From Halorubrum sp. PV6 (GTDB lineage: Archaea; Halobacteriota; Halobacteria; Halobacteriales; Haloferacaceae): a stretch of 64,000 bases of DNA. The notes beneath the pieces are model-generated. The model searched no databases. It was given only the letters and a program-made list of their open reading frames with translations, and was not told where the DNA came from. Shown here piece by piece: positions 53,566 through 63,240 of the stretch (positions within the stretch are counted from its first letter, which is position 1; every line of letters begins with the position of its first letter). Position numbers and translations under genes: made by a program. Location of the stretch: NCBI RefSeq assembly GCF_003990725.2, contig NZ_CP030064.1:1054001-1118000 (forward strand), read 5' to 3'.

Positions 53566-54504
53566 CTACTGATTCGCTTTCCCGACCAGATCCGGCGTCG
53601 CGATCGCGTACAGATACCCGAGTCCGACGGCCGCGGTAAACGCTCCGATCGCTCCGAGCTGTGTCACCGCGGCGGCCGACGGTGACCGGACTAACCCCTC
53701 CAGACGTCGCGGCACTCGATCGGTCAGTAACCACTTCAAATAGTCCCCCTTAGCGTCAGGCGCGTTGGGATACAGAAGGTCCATCACACGCTTGGAGTAC
53801 CCCTGCCAGAACGACCGGAACACCAGCCACCGGAACTCGCCACGGTACTCGAACAGCGTGTGGTGCACCACGGCGTCCTCGGTGTACACCATCCCTTGTC
53901 CGAACTCCTCCAGCAGCCGAATTCCGACGGGCGCCTCGTGCGCCTGTAGATGCTTGTCACCCTTCCGCCCCGTGTTCGGGTCGTACCCGCCGACCTCAAG
54001 AAAGGCATCTCGCCGGTACGAGATGTTCGACCCGTACGTGTTTCGGACTTCCTCGCCGTCCTCGGCGAATCCAGGCTCGACACAGCCGACGAGCCAGTAG
54101 AACTCTTCGGGGAAGAAGTCCGGCCGCTTGCCCTGCCAGTTCGGGCGCACGTCGCCGCCGACCGCGATCGCGTCTGTCTCCTCGTACACGTCGACGAGGT
54201 TCTCTATCCAATCCTCCTCGGCCACGCCATCGTCGTCGATGAACGCGACGATCTCCCCAGACGCCAGCTCCGCGCCTCGCGTCCGACTGTAGGAGATGCC
54301 CTGATTTTCGTCGTTGTCGGAAATAACGACGTTCTCGCGGTCACCGAAATCCTCGACCGCCCGCTCGTACACGTCGGGATTGCCGTCAATCACGAGCACA
54401 ACCTCGATCGGGTCGTACGTCTGCGCCAGCGCGCTCTCGACGGCCTCCGTGAACACGTCGTAGCGATCCATCGTATACGTGCAGACGACGACGGAGACCT
54501 TCAT
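53566..54504 (-). CDS. GT2 glycosyltransferase, AglG-like
   Basis: A 312-residue GT-A enzyme: KVSVVVCTYTMDRYDVFTEA, VLVIDGNPDVYER, AFIDDDGVAEEDW (DxD) and a C-terminal membrane segment (TAAVGLGYLYAIATPDLV). The N-terminus and the position next to aglB resemble Haloferax AglG, which adds glucuronic acid as the second N-glycan sugar. The assignment is by pattern only. It is divergent from aglB. Confidence 0.7.
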   Translation of the reverse strand: MKVSVVVCTYTMDRYDVFTEAVESALAQTYDPIEVVLVIDGNPDVYERAVEDFGDRENVVISDNDENQGISYSRTRGAELASGEIVAFIDDDGVAEEDWIENLVDVYEETDAIAVGGDVRPNWQGKRPDFFPEEFYWLVGCVEPGFAEDGEEVRNTYGSNISYRRDAFLEVGGYDPNTGRKGDKHLQAHEAPVGIRLLEEFGQGMVYTEDAVVHHTLFEYRGEFRWLVFRSFWQGYSKRVMDLLYPNAPDAKGDYLKWLLTDRVPRRLEGLVRSPSAAAVTQLGAIGAFTAAVGLGYLYAIATPDLVGKANQ

Positions 54505-54557
54505 TAGCCCCGACTTTCACGCCCGGATCAATAAGGATTCTGAACCCGCACCTGGGC

Positions 54558-54580
54558 GGTATATAACAAGTCTTATAGAC
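54558..54580 (+). promoter_or_regulatory. Putative aglB promoter
   Basis: The sequence tatataa (about 54560) and cttatag (about 54572) lie 43 and 27 bases before the ATG at 54603. Either could be the TATA box; the second would give a leaderless transcript. Seen by eye only. Confidence 0.35.
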
Positions 54581-54602
54581 GTTTTGGGAGTGACATCGTG
54601 TA

Positions 54603-57600
54603 ATGAGCGAGCAAACCGACTCCGTCGGAGACAATGAGGGATCGACTCTCGACGTTCTCCAGCGGTGGTACCACGTCCCGCTCCTCCTCGGGGCTGTGGT
54701 TTTCATGTTGTGGACCCGTCTCCGTTCGTACGGCAACTTCGTTCGAAACGGCGAGGTGTACTTCCGCGGCAACGACGCGTGGTACCACTTCCGCGAGACG
54801 AGCTACCTCCTTGAGAATTGGCCAGGCACGCTCCCGTTCGATGTCTGGACCGGTTTTCCTGTCGGCCGATCGGCCGGGCAGTTCGGCACACTGTGGGACC
54901 ACATCATGGCCGTCGGCGTCTGGATTGCCCGCCCGATCATGGGTAGCACCGAAGAGGTCATGCTTATCATGGCCCCAATCGCTGGCACGCTAGTCGCGAT
55001 CCCGACCTACTTCATCGCGCGTCGGTTCGTTGATCGCTTCGCCGCGATCGTCGCTGTCGGTGTCCTTGCGCTCCTGCCGGGCACCTTCTTCAGCTACAGT
55101 CTTGTCGGCTTCCCAGACCACAGCGCGGCCGAGGTCCTCTTCCAGAGTCTCGCTGTCCTCGCGTTCCTCGTCGCCTTTGCGGTCGCCGAGCGCGAGGCGC
55201 CGGTCTGGGAGCTCGTTGTCGATCGAGACTGGGACGCGATCACACGCCCTGCTGCGTACGCGGCCGCCGCGGGCGTCGCGCTCGGCCTCTACATGTGGAC
55301 GTGGCAGCCCGGCGTCCTCATGGTAGGGTTTACAGGTGTCTTCCTCGCGATCAAGATCACGAGCGACGTGTATCACGACACGAGTCCTGAGCCGATCGCT
55401 TTTGCGGGTGCAGTGTCGATGGGCGTCGCTGGACTCATGCAAGTGATTCCGCTCGATAATTTCTCGTTCGGTGTCACCAGCTACTCGCTCACACAGGTTA
55501 TTCTCCCACTTGGCGTCGCGGTCGGTTCTACCTTCCTCGCGTGGCTCGCCCGTGAGTGGGAGTCACGCGGTCTCGACACCACGAGTTATCCGCCTGCAGT
55601 CGGCGGCCTTATCATTGCGTCTGCAGGCGTCGTCTGGCTCGCGATCCCCGCGTTGTGGTCGACGCTTACAAGTAACCTCCTGAACTTTGTTGGATTCAGC
55701 GCGGGCGCCACCTTCCGCACCATCGGCGAAGGCCAACCCCCGCTCCAAAGTACCGACTTCACCAGCTTCGTCCTCTCCCAATACGGCCTCGCCTTCTTCC
55801 TCGCACTCGCCGCAGTCCTCTACATTCTCGCGCGACCCCTCTACCGCTCTAAAGACATCAACCACACCCTCTACATCCCAACCGCACTCGCCGTGGTCGG
55901 CACCGTCTACGCAGTCCCCCAAGCGTACGACGCCATCGGCGGCCTCGTCGGTGTGAGCTGGCAGGTGATCGGTCTCATCATCGCTGCTGGGTTCCTCGTC
56001 GGCGCGACTTTCCTCGTCGAGTACGACACCGAAGAGCTCTACTTCGTCGTCTGGGCGGCGTTCATCGGCAGCGCCGCCTTCACGCAGGTCCGCTTTAATT
56101 ACTACCTCGCCGTGATCGTCGCGGTCGGCGCGGCGTACTTTCTCCAAGCCGCGCTCGACGCAATCAGCCTCCGGTCGCTCAACGACGTTCGCTCCATCGA
56201 GGGGTGGCAGGCGATGGTCGCTGTCGCCTTAGTCGTCGTCCTCATCGTGCCGCTGGTCGCGATGGCCACCCCTGTCTGGGCCGCCGGCGCGAACACCGGC
56301 CCTGGCGGCGTCGTCCAGTGGGACGACAGCCTCCAGTGGATGAACGACGAGACGCCCACGCCGGGCGAACTCGAAGGCGCCGACAACCCCATGGAGCTGT
56401 ACGGCACCTACGAGCGACCGGCCGACGGCGACTTCGAGTACCCCGAGGGCGCGTACGGCGTGCAGTCGTGGTGGGACTACGGTCACTGGATCACCACGCG
56501 CGCCGAGCGCATCCCGAACGCGAACCCGTTCCAGCAGAACGCGGGCGAAGCGGCGGACTACCTCCTCGCACCGAGCGAAGAGGCGTCCCGTGAGGTCCTC
56601 GCCAGCCAAAGCACCGAAGGCGAAAGCACTCGCTACGTGATGGTTGACCGTCAGATGGCGTCGCCGAACTCCAAATTCGGTGCGCCCGTCACGTTCTACT
56701 CGGGCAACGAGACGCGCTCTGATTTTAACCGCGTGCTCTATCAGCAGACCCAGCAGGGCGGGTTCCGGACGATTATGCAGGTGAACACCCAGCGCTATCA
56801 CGAAAGCCAGATGATTCGCCTGTATGAACACTACGGCAGCGCGGTCGATCCCAAGCCAGTCGTCGTTGACTGGGAGACGACATCCGTGAGTGCACAGGGT
56901 CAACAGGCTGCGGTAAACACCATCCCAGTTGACCCACAGACTACCGTCCGGCAGTTTGATAATATGACTGCAGCACGCGAGTACGTTGAGGAGGACGGCA
57001 GCGCCCAGATCGGCGGCATCAGCAATCTACCCTCCGAGCGCGTTGAGGCGCTTGAACACCACCGGCTCGTCCACGCCTCACAGGCACTCGGGCAGTCGGC
57101 GTCGGCCCGGCAGGTACAACTCCTCTCACAGCTCGTGTCCGAAGGCACCAACACCGAATCCATCCTCGGTGAATCCAGGTTCGCGGCCGTCCGAGACAAC
57201 TTCGTGAAGACGTTCGAGCGGGTTCCGGGGGCGACGATCGAGGGCTCTGGTGCCGACGCTGGCGACGAAGTGCGAGCAACCGTCCAGATGCAGAAACCCT
57301 CTGGCCAAACGTTCACCTACACGCAGTACGCTGAGGCCAACACCGATGGTGAGTTCGAGCTCACAGTGCCGTACTCCACGACGGGGTATGATGAGTTTGG
57401 ACCCGAGAACGGCTACACGAACACTAGCGTTCGCGCGGTTGGCCCGTATCAACTCTCGACTGGGCTCTCTGTTGAGAACGGCACACCGAGCCTGCAGCGT
57501 GGACAGGTGAACGTGACTGAAGCGCAGGTTGTCGGCACAGATACAGCACCGGCCACGGTCGAACTCGAAACAACAACACTCGGTGACAGTGAGACGAACA

Positions 57601-57773
57601 GCACAAACACGAGCGCTACCGATTCGGAATCAGTAGACACCACCAATGAGACGACCACAACGAGTTCTGTTGGCGCACCTTCGCTGCTCGCGTCCGACAT
57701 GACCTCTGTGGCGAAACCCGCACAGACTGCCACCGCAATCGGTTCACTCACCGCGCTTATCCCTACCGCGTAG
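54603..57773 (+). CDS. aglB: Archaeal oligosaccharyltransferase AglB
   Basis: A 1056-residue STT3-family protein. The N-terminal half has about 12 membrane segments, the first external loop has VYFRGNDAWYHFRETSYLL with the catalytic Asp, and the soluble C-terminal domain has QSWWDYGHWI (WWDYG near residue 623), the sequon-recognition motif. The Thr/Ser-rich tail (about 1000-1040) and last hydrophobic stretch are usual for haloarchaeal AglB. It transfers the dolichol-linked glycan to Asn-X-Ser/Thr of secreted proteins such as the S-layer. GC-rich, core-like gene. Confidence 0.95.
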   Translation: MSEQTDSVGDNEGSTLDVLQRWYHVPLLLGAVVFMLWTRLRSYGNFVRNGEVYFRGNDAWYHFRETSYLLENWPGTLPFDVWTGFPVGRSAGQFGTLWDHIMAVGVWIARPIMGSTEEVMLIMAPIAGTLVAIPTYFIARRFVDRFAAIVAVGVLALLPGTFFSYSLVGFPDHSAAEVLFQSLAVLAFLVAFAVAEREAPVWELVVDRDWDAITRPAAYAAAAGVALGLYMWTWQPGVLMVGFTGVFLAIKITSDVYHDTSPEPIAFAGAVSMGVAGLMQVIPLDNFSFGVTSYSLTQVILPLGVAVGSTFLAWLAREWESRGLDTTSYPPAVGGLIIASAGVVWLAIPALWSTLTSNLLNFVGFSAGATFRTIGEGQPPLQSTDFTSFVLSQYGLAFFLALAAVLYILARPLYRSKDINHTLYIPTALAVVGTVYAVPQAYDAIGGLVGVSWQVIGLIIAAGFLVGATFLVEYDTEELYFVVWAAFIGSAAFTQVRFNYYLAVIVAVGAAYFLQAALDAISLRSLNDVRSIEGWQAMVAVALVVVLIVPLVAMATPVWAAGANTGPGGVVQWDDSLQWMNDETPTPGELEGADNPMELYGTYERPADGDFEYPEGAYGVQSWWDYGHWITTRAERIPNANPFQQNAGEAADYLLAPSEEASREVLASQSTEGESTRYVMVDRQMASPNSKFGAPVTFYSGNETRSDFNRVLYQQTQQGGFRTIMQVNTQRYHESQMIRLYEHYGSAVDPKPVVVDWETTSVSAQGQQAAVNTIPVDPQTTVRQFDNMTAAREYVEEDGSAQIGGISNLPSERVEALEHHRLVHASQALGQSASARQVQLLSQLVSEGTNTESILGESRFAAVRDNFVKTFERVPGATIEGSGADAGDEVRATVQMQKPSGQTFTYTQYAEANTDGEFELTVPYSTTGYDEFGPENGYTNTSVRAVGPYQLSTGLSVENGTPSLQRGQVNVTEAQVVGTDTAPATVELETTTLGDSETNSTNTSATDSESVDTTNETTTTSSVGAPSLLASDMTSVAKPAQTATAIGSLTALIPTA

Positions 57774-57779
57774 CGTCTT

Positions 57780-58724
57780 ATGTCCGGGGTTCGCGCATGG
57801 CTTACCATCTATTTCAAGGGGATCGCGATGGGAAGCGCGGACGCCATCCCCGGCGTCTCCGGCGGCACCATCGCGCTCATCGTCGGCATCTACGAGCGGC
57901 TGATCGCGGCGGTCACCGCGGTCGACCCCTCGCGGCTCCGGCGGCTGGTCGTCGGCGTCTGCTCTTTCAACGTCCCGGACGCGCGCGCCGCGTTCCGCGA
58001 GATCGACGGCGCCTTCCTCGTCGTACTGCTCGCGGGTATCGGAACCGCAGTCGTCGCCGTGTTGAGCGGCGTCAGCTACCTGCTCGGCACCCGACCCGTC
58101 GCGACCTACGGCTTCTTCTTCGGCCTGATCGCGGCGAGCGCGGCGATCCTGTTCGGCGACGTCGAACTCGACACGCCGCGTCGGCAGGCGGCGGCCATCG
58201 CTGGGTTCGCGCTTGCGTTTCTCGCGTCGGGATACGCCTCGACGGCGCTCGGCAGCTCGCTCCCGGTCGTGTTCGTCGCCGGCGCGGTCGCCGTCAGCGC
58301 GATGATCCTTCCGGGCATCTCCGGGTCGCTGCTCCTCGTCGTCCTCGGGCAGTACGAGTACATGTCCGGAAAGGTGAGCCAAGCGCTCGACGGGCTCACC
58401 GCGTTGGCCACCGGCGACGGCCCCGACGCGCTCGTCGCGACGCTGCCCCCAGTCGTCGCCTTCCTCCTCGGTGGCGTCATCGGCGTGTTCACCATCGCAC
58501 ACGCCGTCAAATACGCGCTCTCACGCGCTCGGGCCGCGACGCTCGCCTTTCTGGTCAGTCTGATCGTCGGGGCGCTGCGAGCGCCCCTCGTCGAGGTGTC
58601 GGTCCGGTTGGCAGCGAGCGGCGAGACGTGGCGCGCGGCGGCGCCGCGATTCGCAGTTGCGGCGGTCGCTGGCGCAGCCATGGTTCTCGTCCTCGATCGG
58701 TACTCGGCAGCGATCGAGTACTGA
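57780..58724 (+). CDS. DUF368 polytopic membrane protein
   Basis: A 314-residue protein with about eight membrane segments. The N-terminal AMGSADAIPGVSGGTIALIV and the later SAMILPGISGSLLLVVLGQY form the two PG(V/I)SG repeats of the DUF368 family, now linked to lipid-carrier (undecaprenyl or related phosphate) recycling in bacteria. Next to aglB, 6 bases downstream, it could recycle dolichol phosphate after glycan transfer; this is inference. Confidence 0.85.
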   Translation: MSGVRAWLTIYFKGIAMGSADAIPGVSGGTIALIVGIYERLIAAVTAVDPSRLRRLVVGVCSFNVPDARAAFREIDGAFLVVLLAGIGTAVVAVLSGVSYLLGTRPVATYGFFFGLIAASAAILFGDVELDTPRRQAAAIAGFALAFLASGYASTALGSSLPVVFVAGAVAVSAMILPGISGSLLLVVLGQYEYMSGKVSQALDGLTALATGDGPDALVATLPPVVAFLLGGVIGVFTIAHAVKYALSRARAATLAFLVSLIVGALRAPLVEVSVRLAASGETWRAAAPRFAVAAVAGAAMVLVLDRYSAAIEY

Positions 58725-58746
58725 AGCGATTGACCCTTTTATTCGG

Positions 58747-59175
58747 CTACGCCGGTTCGGTCCGAAACCGAGTGATTGGGACCTCGGTGATACTGTCGTA
58801 ATCGTCGTCGGCACCGACGAGTAGCGTTCCGTCGACGTGTGCCGCGGTCCCGAGCGCGAAGGCGTCGCCGAGCGCCGGCGCGTGGCTGAATTTGAACTCG
58901 GCCACCAACGGCCACGTGTGTTCGGTATCGACTCGACTGATGCCGCTTTGCTCAAGCACATCGACGACGGCATCAGCACGTTCCTCGCCGTCGGTTGCTC
59001 GGACGATATAATGAACTTCGGCGAGAGTAACGGCAGATATATACCCATCTGCTGCGCCCTCGACGGCCTCGACGTACGCTTCGACGGTGTCGCTCCCCGG
59101 ATCGTCACAGAAGTAGGCGATGAGTGGCTCGGCGTCAGAGACTATCGACTCCGGCGGTTCAGTGCCGCTCGTCAC
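58747..59175 (-). CDS. PIN-domain toxin (VapC-like)
   Basis: A 142-residue PIN protein: VSDAEPLIAYFCDDPG with the first acidic residue, SAVTLAEVHYIVRAT with the second Glu, and PALGDAFALGTAAH with the third Asp. PIN toxins are ribonucleases. Its start overlaps the stop of the AbrB-type gene upstream by 4 bases (ATGA). Confidence 0.85.
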   Translation of the reverse strand: MTSGTEPPESIVSDAEPLIAYFCDDPGSDTVEAYVEAVEGAADGYISAVTLAEVHYIVRATDGEERADAVVDVLEQSGISRVDTEHTWPLVAEFKFSHAPALGDAFALGTAAHVDGTLLVGADDDYDSITEVPITRFRTEPA

Positions 59176-59480
59176 GCGTCTCCCTCGCCGTCACCGGTGT
59201 AGCGTTGCCGCAACGCCGCTTCGCTGGCGTTGTCGGTTTCGCGTTCCTCCAGAAGGCGCTCGGTCGCAGAGCGCCCCTGATCGTCGGTTTTGTCTTCCAG
59301 AATCCCACGCAGGTCTGTAACCGACCGGATAGGGCGCACAACGATGTCTCCCTCCTCGGTCCGAACGAACTTCACACGGCCAGGCGTGTCGATACCCAAC
59401 TCCTCGCGAAACTCTTTCGGGATGGTCGCTTGTCCTCGCGACGACACGGACACCACTCTTTCAGACTCTGTGTTACTCAT
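59172..59480 (-). CDS. AbrB-type antitoxin
   Basis: A 102-residue protein from ATG 59480. SSRGQATIPKEFREELGIDT is the swapped-hairpin AbrB/VapB DNA-binding fold. The C-terminal acidic region probably binds the PIN toxin encoded next. A canonical vapBC pair, separate from the one at 63424-63774. Confidence 0.85.
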   Translation of the reverse strand: MSNTESERVVSVSSRGQATIPKEFREELGIDTPGRVKFVRTEEGDIVVRPIRSVTDLRGILEDKTDDQGRSATERLLEERETDNASEAALRQRYTGDGEGDA

Positions 59481-59693
59481 ACTATTTTCTGTCATTACCT
59501 TCTTTCAGTTGTACAAAAGGCTACCTCTGGTCTGGGTAGCTAGCGAGTCAATCGGACGGCTCACTCAACGTTGTTACCGGCCACAGGACCAGCATCGTGG
59601 CTGCGAGCGTCCATCGGCCAGTTCCGCCTGTGAGATACCTCACTCTGCGACTGGCCGCAGGCTTCAAACCAGCGGTCGTCGAACCTCCACGCG

Positions 59694-60818
59694 ATGCGAA
59701 CGCGTCGGACCGTGCTGGCGTCGAGCGTCGCCGGACTCGCCGGCTGCGCCGTGCTACCGGCCGGTCGGCGCACAAATGACGGGGCGGACCGCGACGACCA
59801 CGTCGCCGCCGACATCGACGCACGCCTCGGGTTCGTCGGCGACCTCATGCTCGGACGGAGCGTCAACGAGCGGTGGACTTCGGACGGCGTCCACCCGAAA
59901 GACATCTGGGGCTCGACGCGCTCGCGACTGCAAGAACTCGACGCGCTCGTTGGGAATCTCGAATGTTGCGTCTCAGATCGCGGCACGCGCTGGCCCGACA
60001 AGGTGTACTACTTCCGAGCGGACCCGGAGTTCGCTGTTTCCGCTTTGGAGGCCGCGGGAACCGGATTCGTCTCGCTCGCGAACAACCACGTGCTCGACTA
60101 CGGCGAGCGCGCGCTCCGAGACACCACCCAGCATCTCGCCGACGCGGCAATCGCGCACGCCGGCGCCGGAACGGACCGAGACGCGGCGCTTGAACCCGCG
60201 GTCTTCGAGGCGGGCGGGCTGACCGTCGCCGCCTTCGGCCTTACCGATCAAGCGCCGGAGTTCGGCGCCGGGGCGTCGACGCCGGGGACCGCGTTCGCGC
60301 CGCTCAACCCCTTCGCGCCCGCGACGCGCTCGCTCGTCACCGAAATTCTCGACCGCGCAGCGAAACACGAACCCGACCTCGTCGTCGCCTCGTTACACTG
60401 GGGGCCGAACTGGGAAACCGAACCGCGCGGAGTTCACGAGCGGTTCGGCCGGTGGCTCGTGGAGCAGGGCGTCGACGTGGTCCACGGCCACAGCGCACAC
60501 GTGCTGCAGGGCGTCGAGGTGTACCGGGGGTGCCCGATCATCTACGACGCCGGTGACTTCGTCGACGACTACGTCAGCTACCGAGACCGCGAGGGCGTCT
60601 TCAACAAGCGGAGCGCGCTCTTCGAGGTGGTCGTGCGCGACGGCGACCTCGCGGAACTCGTCGTCGAGCCGACCGAAATCGTCGACGAGGCGGCGACGCT
60701 CGCTGACGACGGCGTCGCCGAGTGGGTCCGTGAGACGCTCGCCGAGCGGTCTGCCGCGTTGGGCACGGAGGTCAACCGACGGAGCGGCGAGACAGTGATC
60801 CCGCTCGGAGACGCGTAG
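59694..60818 (+). CDS. CapA-family protein, secreted lipoprotein
   Basis: A 374-residue protein. The N-terminal MRTRRTVLASSVAGLAGCAV looks like a Tat signal with an LAGC lipobox, so the mature protein is likely lipid-anchored outside the cell. The body has FVGDLMLGRSV, FVSLANNHVLDYG and VVHGHSAHVLQGVEV, the metal-binding pattern of the CapA metallophosphatase-like family named from poly-gamma-glutamate capsule synthesis. True role in haloarchaea is unknown. Confidence 0.85.
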   Translation: MRTRRTVLASSVAGLAGCAVLPAGRRTNDGADRDDHVAADIDARLGFVGDLMLGRSVNERWTSDGVHPKDIWGSTRSRLQELDALVGNLECCVSDRGTRWPDKVYYFRADPEFAVSALEAAGTGFVSLANNHVLDYGERALRDTTQHLADAAIAHAGAGTDRDAALEPAVFEAGGLTVAAFGLTDQAPEFGAGASTPGTAFAPLNPFAPATRSLVTEILDRAAKHEPDLVVASLHWGPNWETEPRGVHERFGRWLVEQGVDVVHGHSAHVLQGVEVYRGCPIIYDAGDFVDDYVSYRDREGVFNKRSALFEVVVRDGDLAELVVEPTEIVDEAATLADDGVAEWVRETLAERSAALGTEVNRRSGETVIPLGDA

Positions 60819-60934
60819 CGCCCCGGCACGCGACCGTTCGGTCGGCGCGTCTCACCGCGGGGAGTCGAGTCGCGAGCGCGTTACCCCGTCTCTCGCTCGG
60901 ACACATTGAAATGCGGGCGCCTGCTAAAACTGGT

Positions 60935-61054
60935 ATGTTTGGCGTGAGTGCGGCCCAACTGGAAACGCTGTTTCCGATACTCCTCATCACCATCCTGGTG
61001 CTCGGCGCGGCGTACACGGTCTTCGTATTATCGAGAGATTCGGTAGAGGACTGA
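60935..61054 (+). CDS. Tiny single-pass membrane protein
   Basis: A 39-residue frame: MFGVSAAQLETLFPILLITI then LVLGAAYTVFVLSRDSVED. One membrane helix with a short charged tail. It is shorter than usual gene callers accept, but the frame is complete and amphipathic ends are consistent with a real micro-protein. Confidence 0.5.
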   Translation: MFGVSAAQLETLFPILLITILVLGAAYTVFVLSRDSVED

Positions 61055-61114
61055 GCGCGCCGGTTTACCCGTGGCGGCCGGGCGGTTGCGGAGCGTATTC
61101 GCCGGATTGCAGAT

Positions 61115-61576
61115 TCAGGTGCGCTCTCGCTCTACGGCGTCGTCGGTCGGAGCCCCCTCGTCGGCTTCGGCCGCCTCCCTCCGACGCCGGACCGAGGACG
61201 ACGCCTCGGCGACCGACTCGGTCTCTAACAGTCGTTCGACGCGCGACTCGAACTCCTCGTCGTCCAGTTCGCCCCGCGCGTATCGGTTCCGGAGCGATTC
61301 GAGCGCCGCGTCGGTGTCGCTCTGCGATTCCGTCGAACCGTCGCCGGTCGCCTTCTCCTTCGACTCGTACCACCGCGCCAACCCGATCGCCAAGGGCATC
61401 CCGCCGCCGAAACCCACCGGGAACGCCACCCAAAAGAACGGGTTTCCCAGCGCCAGCAACCCGAACGCGACGCCGAGCGTGAGGAGCGTGACGGCACCCG
61501 CCGCGATCGTTTCGAGGGGCGTCTCGTCGTCGCTCTCGCTCTCGCGGCGTCCGCCGTCTGCGACCGCGTCGTCCAT
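61115..61576 (-). CDS. SHOCT-domain membrane protein
   Basis: A 153-residue protein. Two membrane segments near residues 28-45 and 48-66 (GVAFGLLALGNPFFWVAFPV), then the SHOCT motif ALESLRNRYARGELDDEEFE and a basic-acidic tail. SHOCT is a short C-terminal domain of unknown role, often in membrane proteins. ATG 61576 gives MDDAVADGG. Confidence 0.8.
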   Translation of the reverse strand: MDDAVADGGRRESESDDETPLETIAAGAVTLLTLGVAFGLLALGNPFFWVAFPVGFGGGMPLAIGLARWYESKEKATGDGSTESQSDTDAALESLRNRYARGELDDEEFESRVERLLETESVAEASSSVRRRREAAEADEGAPTDDAVERERT

Positions 61577-61684
61577 GCCCGCCCGTCGGGTCGGGACTAA
61601 TAAATAGCTACCCACCCCGCCTGAGTCGACCACCCTCGCTGCTGGTGTCCAAACCCTATTCCACCCTATGGCCCAACGGGGACT

Positions 61685-62707
61685 GTGACGAACACCAACC
61701 GCGAGTGGCTTCTCGCCGAGCGACCGGCCGGCGAGCCCGACATGGACAGCTTCGAACTGCACGAGACGGACGTTCCCGCTCCCGATCCGGGCGAACTCCT
61801 CGTCCGGACCCGGTATCTCTCGGTCGACCCGTACATGCGCGGTCGGATGCGCGACGTCGAGTCGTACGCCGAGCCGTGGGACGTTGGCGACGCGCTCCGA
61901 GGCGGCATCGTCGGCGAAGTGGTCGAAAGCGAGAGCGACGCGTACGACGAAGGCGACCTCGTCACCGGCGAGGGGAGGTGGGCCGACTACGCGACCCTCG
62001 ACGCCGGCGACGTGGCGCCCGTCGACCCGTCCGTCGCCGACCCCGAGGCCTACCTCGGCGTCCTCGGCATGCCCGGTCGGACCGCTTACTTCGGCCTGCT
62101 CGAGGTCGGCGAGCCCAAGCCCGGCGACACGGTGGTCGTCTCCGGCGCGGCGGGCGCGGTCGGCTCGGTCGTCGGCCAGATCGCCAAGCGCAACGGCTGT
62201 CGCGTCGTCGGGTTCGCCGGCAGCGACGAGAAGACGGCGTGGCTCACCGAGGATCTGGGCTTCGACGCCGCGATCAACTACAAGACGACCGACGACTACC
62301 GGGCCGCGCTCGACGAGGCGGCACCCGACGGCGTGGACGTGTACTTCGACAACGTCGGCGGGCCGATCACCGACGCCGTGTTCACGCAGTTGAACCTCGA
62401 CGCGCGGGTCGCCGTCTGCGGACAGATCGCCCACTACAACGACGAGGAGGTCCCGACCGGCCCGCGGAAGCTCCCGCAGGTCATCCCCATCCGAGCGCGG
62501 ATCGAGGGCCTGCTCGTCGGCGACTTCGCGACCCGGTTCGGCGAGGCCAGCGAGCAGCTCGCGCGCTGGGTCGCCACCGACGAGCTCGCACACCGCGAGA
62601 CGGTCGTCGAGGGGTTGGAGAACGCTCCCGACGCCTTCCTCGGGCTCTTCTCGGGCGACAACATCGGCAAGCAGGTGGTGCGCGTGTCGTCGCCCAGCAG
62701 CGAGTAG
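61685..62707 (+). CDS. NADP-dependent MDR oxidoreductase (leukotriene B4 dehydrogenase-like)
   Basis: A 340-residue zinc-free medium-chain reductase from a GTG start. The opening ending FELHETDVPAPDPGELLVRT and LSVDPYMRGRM are typical, and VVSGAAGAVGSVVGQIAKRN is the NADPH-binding loop. The family reduces enones and 15-keto compounds. The GTG at 61685 gives MTNTNREWLLAERP, which matches family starts. Confidence 0.88.
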   Translation: MTNTNREWLLAERPAGEPDMDSFELHETDVPAPDPGELLVRTRYLSVDPYMRGRMRDVESYAEPWDVGDALRGGIVGEVVESESDAYDEGDLVTGEGRWADYATLDAGDVAPVDPSVADPEAYLGVLGMPGRTAYFGLLEVGEPKPGDTVVVSGAAGAVGSVVGQIAKRNGCRVVGFAGSDEKTAWLTEDLGFDAAINYKTTDDYRAALDEAAPDGVDVYFDNVGGPITDAVFTQLNLDARVAVCGQIAHYNDEEVPTGPRKLPQVIPIRARIEGLLVGDFATRFGEASEQLARWVATDELAHRETVVEGLENAPDAFLGLFSGDNIGKQVVRVSSPSSE

Positions 62708-62753
62708 ACCGTCGCAGTCTTCGACGCACAGCCTACTGACGGCACGCCGACCC

Positions 62754-63128
62754 TTATAAACGGTCGAGCGCCTCGTCCAAGTCGAACTGCTCGGTCGTCT
62801 CCTCGAAATCTTTCTCGTCTGCGTCTGTCGCGCTCGACGCCGCAGTCGACTCGCCGTCTTCCGACTCGTCGCCGGCGGGCGTTAGCAACTGCACGTGTTC
62901 GTCGTCGACCGACTCCGTGATCACCGTCGCGTCGAACCGCTCGCGCTCTGTGGCCGGCCCAGAATACGGTTCGACGCGTTCGACCCCGTCCACCGAACAG
63001 ACCACCGCGAGACACACCGCCTCACGGAGCCGGTCGGTCGTCGCCCACCCAGCCGGGGGGACGCGCGGGAGCGCCCGTTCGCGGAACTGCCACGTTTCGA
63101 TCACGAGTTCCGCGTCACGAGCAGTCAT
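62754..63128 (-). CDS. Conserved haloarchaeal hypothetical protein
   Basis: A 124-residue protein from ATG 63128 (MTARDAELVIETWQFRERAL). The first 80 residues look like a compact alpha-beta domain; the last 45 are acidic and probably disordered. No family was recognised. It stands alone, in GC-rich core-like DNA. Confidence 0.6.
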   Translation of the reverse strand: MTARDAELVIETWQFRERALPRVPPAGWATTDRLREAVCLAVVCSVDGVERVEPYSGPATERERFDATVITESVDDEHVQLLTPAGDESEDGESTAASSATDADEKDFEETTEQFDLDEALDRL

Positions 63129-63240
63129 TGGCGACGATACGCGATCTGCGGACAAGTGCGTTGCGCTCGGGGGTCACGCTCGCGAGCCAACGCGGTCACA
63201 GACCGACGCGTACATACGGGTCCGCCGCGGGTAGCCGAAC

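Noticed and set aside
57744-58502. Minus-strand frame of 252 codons rich in Arg, Asp and Glu
   Set aside because: Antisense shadow of the DUF368 gene caused by high third-position GC.
61115-62593. Minus-strand frame of 492 codons
   Set aside because: Only its last 153 codons are real (SHOCT protein); the rest is a shadow of the MDR oxidoreductase on the plus strand.
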